Shown here one piece after another: positions 5,659-11,174 of a DNA stretch of 11,174 nt. The DNA is from Nanobdellota archaeon (lineage in GTDB: Archaea; Nanobdellota; Nanobdellia; Woesearchaeales; GW2011-AR15), in contig JAHIYL010000159.1 in the NCBI GenBank assembly GCA_018815145.1, positions 1 through 11,174 of the forward strand. The letters are read 5' to 3'. The notes below the pieces were generated by a model, which saw only the letters and a list, made by a program, of their open reading frames with translations, was not told the DNA's origin and searched no databases. How positions within the stretch are numbered: the stretch's first letter is position 1; each line of letters begins with the position of its first letter. The position numbers were made by a program, and so were the translations under genes.

Positions 5659-6162
5659 ATGATCTACGACAAAAACCAGTTCACTTTCAACATGATATTT
5701 CTTGTATTGGTGATTGCAGCTATTAGTGTATTTGCATTTTTTGGAAGGAATTATTATGAAGTGACTGAAGAGCTCAGAGATATAAACCTTAAGCTATCAG
5801 AGATTGAAGATAACCAGAATATGATGAATTATATACAGGGCGGTAGGAACCCGGTTGATTTCCAGTTGACGCCAACTGGTTTTTTTGTCACTGCAGCTGA
5901 TGATTATGGCATACTGTCCGGCTCTTCAATGCAGCCTGCAATATTTGACGGAAATATCTTGATTGAAAAAAAATATGTTGGCCAGAAATTTATGCCCGGC
6001 CAGATTGTGAGATACCTGAACAAGGACGGAGTGCCTGTTGTCCATAGGGTGCGGGCAGTATATGACACCACACTTTTTGTGCAGGGAGACAATCTTGACA
6101 TCGGTGAAGTGATTTCAAAGACGTCTGTCACGCATATTGTTGTGGGTGTGATTTTTACATAG
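5659..6162 (+). CDS. Membrane-anchored signal peptidase I-like serine protease (S26 family, Ser-His type)
   Basis: The 167-residue protein has one N-terminal membrane helix (about 10-28), a predicted coiled coil (about 34-58, EVTEELRDINLKLSEIED) and then an S26-type catalytic fold. The nucleophile motif is SGSSMQP (87-93), with Ser90 just before Met91. The second motif is VPVVHRV (125-131), with His129 in the place where bacterial enzymes have Lys. GQIVRY (114-119) and QGDN (142-145, Asp144) complete the family pattern. A Ser-His-Asp set is typical of archaeal and eukaryotic (Sec11-type) signal peptidases. It should cut preproteins on the outer face of the membrane. The coiled coil between anchor and protease is unusual and may bind a partner or set the height above the membrane. 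It lies 223 nt before a cassette of three secreted proteins and may process them; a housekeeping role is equally possible. Confidence 0.85.
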   Translation: MIYDKNQFTFNMIFLVLVIAAISVFAFFGRNYYEVTEELRDINLKLSEIEDNQNMMNYIQGGRNPVDFQLTPTGFFVTAADDYGILSGSSMQPAIFDGNILIEKKYVGQKFMPGQIVRYLNKDGVPVVHRVRAVYDTTLFVQGDNLDIGEVISKTSVTHIVVGVIFT

Positions 6163-6385
6163 TTGGTAAAGCAGAAAAAAATGGATTCTTCTGGTATTGA
6201 AGCATGGTATGAAGAAGAGAAGGAATTTTTGTAGAATTTTAGTTCTGTTAGTAGTCCACATGGCAATTGCAGAAATTAGACATAATATTTAATTTTAGGA
6301 TAAATAATTGTTATTTTTTATCCCAATTTATTAGCAAAATTTATATTGTCTGTTGATATTGCGAATTTTAAGAGGGGGTGTTTTT
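6163..6385 (+). promoter_or_regulatory. Intergenic region with promoter and ribosome site of the export cassette
   Basis: TTTATATT at 6340-6347 is a good TATA box, predicting a transcript start near 6369-6371. GAGGGGGTG (6372-6380) is a strong Shine-Dalgarno-like site 5 nt before the ATG at 6386, which decides that start over an in-frame TTG at 6353. The upstream part (6163-6330) is AT-rich and holds only a 17-codon ATG frame (6181-6234), which I do not accept as a gene. Confidence 0.55.
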
Positions 6386-6961
6386 ATGAAAAAAACATTA
6401 AATTTGTTAATTTTAATACTATTAGCTGTTTTTATTACAACATTTGCAGCAGCAACAATTATTTCTGAAAATCTGAGAACTACACAGCTTTCACAGGTAA
6501 AAGCATATCAGGACTGTACACCTGTATTATATGATGAAAAACAGGAAATCTTTGGTACATGTAATCGTGATGTAACTGAAACAATATGCAATGAAGATAA
6601 TTCAAGCTGTAGTGACAAAACAACATCTGAAAAATATGATTGTATTCTAGATACTGAGATTATTACAAAATCAAAAGAAGTATGTGCTGAACCAACAAGT
6701 TATGTAATAAATGATGCAGTGAAGCTTCTGACAAAAGATTATGTATGTGATTCTTTTCAGGAAGATAAGAGCATAATAATCATTTGCGATAGTATCTATG
6801 ATGGCAATGGAAATGGAGAGTGTACTTCAGGGGAAAGTTGCATGAAATTTGTTGTAACAGGAAAAGAAATTAAGCAATATGAAAAAAATTCAAGAAATGA
6901 TTTTGTCACAACTGATTTGAGTTTTTTCCTTGACAAAGCTTCTTCGGAGGTGCTGAAATGA
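6386..6961 (+). CDS. Cysteine-rich secreted protein, unknown function
   Basis: The 191-residue product starts with a signal peptide (MKKTLN, hydrophobic 6-23, probable cleavage after TFAAA near residue 23). The mature part has ten cysteines (44, 59, 68, 75, 86, 100, 121, 134, 146, 152), an even number that fits five disulfides. Near the end is DGNGNGECTSGESC (139-152), which resembles the calcium-loop-like NG.C..GE.C motif seen in many exported archaeal and bacterial proteins. No family is recognised. It is the first gene of a three-gene export cassette; the next gene begins within its stop codon (ATGA overlap). A role as an adhesin partner, cell-surface chaperone or inhibitor of the large Tc/Rhs-like protein is possible, but nothing in the sequence selects among these. 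Confidence 0.75.
   Translation: MKKTLNLLILILLAVFITTFAAATIISENLRTTQLSQVKAYQDCTPVLYDEKQEIFGTCNRDVTETICNEDNSSCSDKTTSEKYDCILDTEIITKSKEVCAEPTSYVINDAVKLLTKDYVCDSFQEDKSIIIICDSIYDGNGNGECTSGESCMKFVVTGKEIKQYEKNSRNDFVTTDLSFFLDKASSEVLK
6946..6952 (+). promoter_or_regulatory. Strong Shine-Dalgarno site of the LamG protein gene
   Basis: GGAGGTG lies 5 nt before the ATG at 6958, inside the preceding gene. It confirms this start and shows that the second cassette gene is translated by direct ribosome recruitment as well as by stop-start overlap. Confidence 0.7.
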
Positions 6962-8337
6962 AAAGGGCAATTCTTATAATTATCTCTGTATTTTTATTAT
7001 CAGTATTTAATGTACATTCGGACACAACTTGTACTTCAATAAGTGATGCAATAGCATTTTATTCTTTTGATTCAGATTGCGCAACAGATGATTCAGGTAA
7101 TGGTTATACATTATCGGGAGATTCACCAAACCAAATAGGAACACAATACGGAAACGGTTGTGAATTTGATGGTACAGAAATTATAAAAAATACTGCTCTT
7201 GGATCTGCAATAGATGAAGGAGATACTATTTGTATTTCACTTTGGTTAAATGTTACAGATACTGGTGATAAAAATATGCAGGTAGCAAATTTTGCTAAGA
7301 CAGGAAGTGAATATTTTAAAGCTGCATTTGCAGTACAAAATGCAGCAGGTGACCAAATAATTGCAATGGATACCTACAACGGTATAACTCAAAATTTTTA
7401 TGCAGATACAGCTTATACTGATAATCCACCTCAATGGATTCATCTTGCTGGTTGTTCAGATTCAAACGGAGCAATAAGTCTATATTACAAAGACAACGTA
7501 AATATATCAATAGATTACACACCAACCGTGACAGTCTCAGGACTACAGGAATTTGCACTAGGAGCAAATCAGTTTTATTATGATTTACAAGCAGATATAT
7601 ACAATTTTGTAGGAGTCATAGACGAAGTCTGGGTATTTAATTGCCAATTGACAAATAGTCAGGTAAACGAATTATATAATGGAGCAGATTTTCCCAACTT
7701 TAATTTAATGCCTAACATCTCAAATATAAATTGCACTTCATCAGGTCCTGAAGGGGATACAACATATCCATATGAAACATTTGATACTACACCGTCATTT
7801 AATTTTAAAACAAATGTTTCAGCTTATTGTAGAATTGGTGACACAGACATTAATTTTTCAGAAATGGGCACTGCCAGGAACTGTACAGATACCGGAGCAA
7901 CAAATCATACATGCACATTAATATCAGATGATGAACTACAGTATTCAAATTCAAGTGTATATCTGCGATGCATCAATTATTGGAATTCTTCACTTGAGAC
8001 AGGTGTTACTCTGAACATGTCCATAACATTGCTTGAGATTAATGCCACCAAAAGAATACAGGTCGGGATAGACAACAGTGTAATAGGAAGCGGGGCAATG
8101 GTCTATACTGACCAGCAGGTTTACTTGCGTGGCTTGCTTTATGACCCGCTTCTAACAACAGTAGATAAGATTGCTGTTTTTGGAAACCAGAGATGGCTCT
8201 TCAATTACAATGAAAACAACATTAGTTTGAATCTGTTCAATATCACTCCTGTTGTTTATTCATTGGAATTATTGAACACACCGCTAGGGCAGATTGATGA
8301 GGAAGTAACAGAATACATAGATTCAACAAAAAACTAA
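6958..8337 (+). CDS. Secreted LamG (concanavalin A-like) domain protein
   Basis: The 459-residue protein has a signal peptide (1-21, probable cleavage near NVHS-D). A LamG/concanavalin A-like domain covers about 30-242: it opens with AIAFYSFD and DDSGNGYTL, has GNGCEFDG (66-72) and ICISLWLN (91-98), and closes with the diagnostic VIDEVWVFNCQLTNSQVNELYNG pattern (about 220-242). A second region (253-360) follows the Cys-containing style I recall from Woesearchaeota-like exported proteins (NISNINC, DTTPSF, YCRIGD, RNCTDTG, HTCTL, YLRCIN). The last 100 residues (361-459) form a third, unrecognised beta-rich part. There is no membrane anchor. LamG domains usually bind glycans or mediate adhesion. 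The first two-thirds are more AT-rich (about 30-32% GC in sampled lines) than the start of the last part (about 47% at 8041-8160), hinting at a domain fusion. It lies 11 nt before the Tc/Rhs-like gene. Confidence 0.8.
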   Translation: MKRAILIIISVFLLSVFNVHSDTTCTSISDAIAFYSFDSDCATDDSGNGYTLSGDSPNQIGTQYGNGCEFDGTEIIKNTALGSAIDEGDTICISLWLNVTDTGDKNMQVANFAKTGSEYFKAAFAVQNAAGDQIIAMDTYNGITQNFYADTAYTDNPPQWIHLAGCSDSNGAISLYYKDNVNISIDYTPTVTVSGLQEFALGANQFYYDLQADIYNFVGVIDEVWVFNCQLTNSQVNELYNGADFPNFNLMPNISNINCTSSGPEGDTTYPYETFDTTPSFNFKTNVSAYCRIGDTDINFSEMGTARNCTDTGATNHTCTLISDDELQYSNSSVYLRCINYWNSSLETGVTLNMSITLLEINATKRIQVGIDNSVIGSGAMVYTDQQVYLRGLLYDPLLTTVDKIAVFGNQRWLFNYNENNISLNLFNITPVVYSLELLNTPLGQIDEEVTEYIDSTKN

Positions 8338-8348
8338 AGAGAGGGACA

Positions 8349-11174
8349 ATGAAAAAATTTATCCTTCTTTTAATTTTTGTATGTTTTATCCAGACAGCTT
8401 TAGCTGTAGAGGATTATAAACCGTATCTTCATAATGCAGTAGTTCCTGAGCATCCTGAAGTAAAGTTTTATGGTAAATATAGCACAGAGCTTTTCCCAGG
8501 TGCAGCAACTTACAGTTATCCACTATTTTTTCCAAAAGGAACAAATGGATTGACACCAGGTATCAGTTTATTTTATAACAGCCAACAAGCAACCCAAAGA
8601 CCAGGAATTCTTGGTGCTGGCTGGTACATGAACCAGGATTATGTCTACAGGGATGTGAATCACACACTTGATGATACATCTGATGACAAATACATTCTTG
8701 TTTTAGGCGGCAATAATTATGAACTAGTATGGATAGGCGACAGCTACAGGACAGAAGTAAACTACTATTACAAAGTCGAAAATTTCACAGATTACTGGGT
8801 TGCAACAAAACAGGATGGCACAAAATTCAGGTTGGGATATAATACAGATTCTGAACTTGAATCTAATACAGGCAGGAATTATTCAATAAAATGGTTTATT
8901 GATGAAGTGAAAGATACACATAACAATACAATTGTCTATAACTATGAACAAGATCCATATCCTGATGACAGCGGTGCAGTCTATCTTAAAGAAATTAAGT
9001 ATAATAATGACCAGTTAAGAAAAATTGTTTTTGACTATGAATCATATGCAAGACCGGACAGGCGAAGAGTATACAGCCAGGGAAATATCCTGGAAGAGTC
9101 AAGGAGGATGATAGGCATATCAGTTCTTTATGATAACCAGCTTCTCAAAAGGTATACTGTATCATACAGATTGCTAAATCCATCTTTGTCTACTATTGCG
9201 AATATTGTGCTTTTTGGCTCAGATAATTCTTCAGAACTCTATGATATCTTATTTGATTATCATCTGCCATCGCAAAATTTCACTAAAAACACCAGTATAT
9301 GGATTGCACCGCAGTTTTCAAGTGCAAGTACTGATTATGGTGTCAGGCTTGTTGATGTCAATAATGACGGGTTTGTTGATTTGGTAAGAAGAGATGCCTC
9401 AATAAATAAGGTCTGGATAAACAATAAAACAAACGGATGGAATGAAAATACATCATGGACTGTTCCTGAAGTTATTATATCCGGCACAACTGATCAGGGT
9501 GTAAGATTTGCTGATGTCAATAATGATGGATTTACAGATTTAGTTAAGGCAAAGGCAGGAACCACTAAAACCGTATATGTCAACAATGGAACAGCCTGGA
9601 ATTCTGATACTAGTCTTGTGTTTCCGCTTGATATAGTGGATGCAGGTGGTGTCAACCAAGGAGTGATACTTGCTGATATTAACGGCGATGGTAAAATAGA
9701 TGTTTTAAGGTCAAAAGACGGACTTGACAAAAAAACATATCTTAATAATGGCAGCGGATGGACTGATGCAACATCTTCATGGGACATTCCTGAATATTTT
9801 TTTGATGGTTCCGGTGATACAGGCTTAAGGCTGGTTGATGTGAATGGCGACGGGCTTCCTGATCTTATCAAGGGAACAAGTTCAGCATGGCTTAATAATG
9901 GAAAAGGCTGGACAGGCAATAGTCAATGGGTTTCTCCTATTGATTTTATTAACAGCTCAAGAAATGACATTGGTGTTAGATTTGTTGATATTAATAGTGA
10001 TGGATTGATTGATATTCTAAAACAGGATAATGAGGCTTACATAAATAATGGATCTGTCTGGATACAGAATAATTCATGGGTATCCCCAGATATATTCCAG
10101 GATCAATACAATATTGGCAGGAGAATAGGTGATATTGACGGAGACGGTGCAGTTGATATTGTAGTTTCCACTGATGCTGCTTCGTATTCATGGGTAAAGG
10201 ATTTTTCAATGCCGTATTTATTAAAATCGATTGAAAATGAATACGGCGGAATTACAGCAATCAATTACACAAAATCAACTCAGTTTGACAATACTGAGAA
10301 CGGGCTTTCAAAAATTGGGTTTAACCTGTTTGTTGTGTCAGATGTGGCAGCTGACAATTCAATGGATAATGATTTTTTTGCACTTGGCACAAGCTCGTAT
10401 AATTATTCTCTTGGAAAATATGATTATGAAAAATCTGAATTCAGGGGTTTTGGATTGACAGCAGAGATTACACCTTCTTCTGTTGTAAACCATTATTTTT
10501 ATCAGGATAACCCGAGAAAAGGAAAAGAACACAAGACAGAGGTCTTTGATCTTGATAATAACTTATATTCCAGATCAGAGATGGAGTGGGGTTATTCATT
10601 TGACAGCGGAGTCTATAATCTTAGTCTTCTGTATGCCGCAAATTATCTTTATGATGGAACTAATGAACCTAAAATTACGAACACATCCTACTACAACAAC
10701 AGATTCGGGAATTACGAATTGGTTATTGACCAGGGTGATGTATCTGTTTCAGGTGATGAGAAATATTATAACACAACGTATGCAATCAATCCCACTTCCT
10801 GGATAATCGACAAGGTGTCTGTGCAAAAAGTTTTTGATGCCGATGGCAACAAGCTCTCTGAAACAAGATACTTCTATGATAATGTCGGACTGAATGGTGT
10901 GATTTCCAAAGGAGAATTGACTAAAGTTGAAGCGTGGAATGATAATGGGAATAATTCCATATCATTATTTGAGTATGATGATTACGGCAATGTCATCAGA
11001 GAGACAGATTCACTCGGAAATACAGCTGAATACTACTATGACGCAGATACGCACACATATCCTGAGATGACAGTGAATGCCTTAGGGCATATTGCTCGGT
11101 TCAGTTATGATCCCGGGACAGGCAATATTCTTTATTCAGAGAAGAACAATATCAGGACAAGCTATGAATATGAT
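8349..11174 (+). CDS. Secreted Tc-toxin B-component/SpvB-Rhs-like giant protein (3' end outside window)
   Basis: The frame is open for 942 codons to the window edge, with no stop. A signal peptide (1-19, hydrophobic 4-16, cleavage after ALA) is followed by an SpvB-type N-terminal domain. Its diagnostic core is GAATYSYPLFFPKGTNGLTP then ISLFYNS and GILGAGWYM (51-94). Six FG-GAP-type repeats follow, each with a D-x-(N/D)-x-D-G-x-x-D loop (336-344, 389-397, 443-451, 497-505, 547-555, 595-603), probably a calcium-loaded beta-propeller. Next is the Tc-B middle region with the signature SEFRGFG (696-702). From about 840 come Rhs/YD repeats (FEYDDYGNVIRETDSLGNTAEYYYD at 874-898 and the stretch to 942). 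In bacterial Tc toxins this order forms the propeller gate and cocoon that hold a toxic C-terminus. More than 15 N-x-S/T sequons suggest glycosylation at the surface. The ATG follows GAGAGGGA by 3-4 nt. Toxin function is inferred; the effector end is not seen. Confidence 0.88.
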   Translation, partial: MKKFILLLIFVCFIQTALAVEDYKPYLHNAVVPEHPEVKFYGKYSTELFPGAATYSYPLFFPKGTNGLTPGISLFYNSQQATQRPGILGAGWYMNQDYVYRDVNHTLDDTSDDKYILVLGGNNYELVWIGDSYRTEVNYYYKVENFTDYWVATKQDGTKFRLGYNTDSELESNTGRNYSIKWFIDEVKDTHNNTIVYNYEQDPYPDDSGAVYLKEIKYNNDQLRKIVFDYESYARPDRRRVYSQGNILEESRRMIGISVLYDNQLLKRYTVSYRLLNPSLSTIANIVLFGSDNSSELYDILFDYHLPSQNFTKNTSIWIAPQFSSASTDYGVRLVDVNNDGFVDLVRRDASINKVWINNKTNGWNENTSWTVPEVIISGTTDQGVRFADVNNDGFTDLVKAKAGTTKTVYVNNGTAWNSDTSLVFPLDIVDAGGVNQGVILADINGDGKIDVLRSKDGLDKKTYLNNGSGWTDATSSWDIPEYFFDGSGDTGLRLVDVNGDGLPDLIKGTSSAWLNNGKGWTGNSQWVSPIDFINSSRNDIGVRFVDINSDGLIDILKQDNEAYINNGSVWIQNNSWVSPDIFQDQYNIGRRIGDIDGDGAVDIVVSTDAASYSWVKDFSMPYLLKSIENEYGGITAINYTKSTQFDNTENGLSKIGFNLFVVSDVAADNSMDNDFFALGTSSYNYSLGKYDYEKSEFRGFGLTAEITPSSVVNHYFYQDNPRKGKEHKTEVFDLDNNLYSRSEMEWGYSFDSGVYNLSLLYAANYLYDGTNEPKITNTSYYNNRFGNYELVIDQGDVSVSGDEKYYNTTYAINPTSWIIDKVSVQKVFDADGNKLSETRYFYDNVGLNGVISKGELTKVEAWNDNGNNSISLFEYDDYGNVIRETDSLGNTAEYYYDADTHTYPEMTVNALGHIARFSYDPGTGNILYSEKNNIRTSYEYD
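9339..10166 (+). repeat. Six tandem FG-GAP/calcium-loop repeats within the Tc/Rhs-like gene
   Basis: Each unit, of about 45-55 codons, begins with G(V/L)R(L/F)(V/A)D(V/I)N.DG..D, continues into a strand with a (W/Y).NNG or W(I/V)NN pattern, and then a Trp-rich strand. The spacing of loops is 53, 54, 54, 50 and 48 residues. The repeats diverge at DNA level, so this is protein-level repetition, not a recent DNA expansion. Confidence 0.8.
10965..11174 (+). repeat. First Rhs/YD repeats, running off the window
   Basis: Two to three YD-type units are visible: (F/Y)(E/S)YD.YGN(V/I)..E....GN.. then YYYD, and FSYDPGTGNILY..K.N.....YEYD. They mark the beginning of the Rhs shell, which in relatives runs for several hundred further residues. 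Confidence 0.75.

Noticed and set aside
6163..6234. In-frame continuation after the TAG stop of the signal peptidase gene (24 codons, including a 17-codon ATG frame at 6181-6234)
   Set aside because: It suggested stop readthrough or pyrrolysine, or a tiny peptide, but the tail is short and Glu/Lys-rich with no ribosome site or known function, and nothing points to TAG recoding.
6353..6385. TTG start of the Cys-rich protein eleven codons upstream
   Set aside because: It would put a non-signal-like stretch before the signal peptide and would place the GAGGGGGTG ribosome site inside the gene.
9494..9919. Minus-strand frame of 141 codons within the Tc/Rhs-like gene
   Set aside because: It is antisense to the FG-GAP repeats and its apparent repetitiveness is just the mirror of those repeats.
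1..11174. CRISPR arrays, tRNA or rRNA genes, transposases
   Set aside because: I looked for spaced direct repeats, cloverleaf-like stretches and transposase motifs on both strands by eye and saw none.

Overview
The window looks like part of a DPANN-type archaeal genome, most likely from the Woesearchaeota/Pacearchaeota group; this assignment is inference. The supporting evidence is AT-rich DNA, archaeal TATA boxes (ATATTTAAA, TTTATAC) about 25-27 bp before several start codons that have no leader, other genes preceded by GAGGT(G) Shine-Dalgarno sites, an archaeal/eukaryotic-type (Ser-His) signal peptidase, a CxxC-x17-CxxC zinc ribbon, and exported proteins rich in N-x-S/T sequons and built from modules familiar in that group. 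No tRNA, rRNA, CRISPR array or insertion sequence was seen.

Left part (1-3149, all +): a duplicated helix-turn-helix protein overlaps a secreted surface protein gene by 14 nt. Next come an AT-rich orphan gene whose protein is two diverged copies of one unknown domain, a tiny membrane protein, and an EamA-type drug/metabolite transporter. Most of these appear to be transcribed from their own TATA boxes as leaderless mRNAs.

Middle (3152-5571): a minus-strand zinc-ribbon protein with an Arg/Ser/Gly-rich disordered tail converges on the transporter gene. It diverges from a three-gene operon encoding a six-helix membrane protein, a small winged-helix regulator and a TcmP/PPM1-type SAM methyltransferase. 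The divergent promoter region holds two palindromes that are candidate operators.

Right part (5609-11174, all +): a membrane-anchored signal peptidase-like gene, then a tightly packed three-gene export cassette. This encodes a 10-cysteine secreted protein, a LamG-domain secreted protein and a very large secreted protein that is still open at the window end. The large protein has the architecture of the B component of Tc toxins (SpvB domain, six FG-GAP/calcium-loop repeats, EFRGFG motif, then Rhs/YD repeats). This is the most striking content: a Tc/Rhs-like surface or effector protein in an apparent archaeon, co-transcribed with a lectin-like partner and next to a signal peptidase. Its C-terminus, where a toxin domain would lie, is outside the window.
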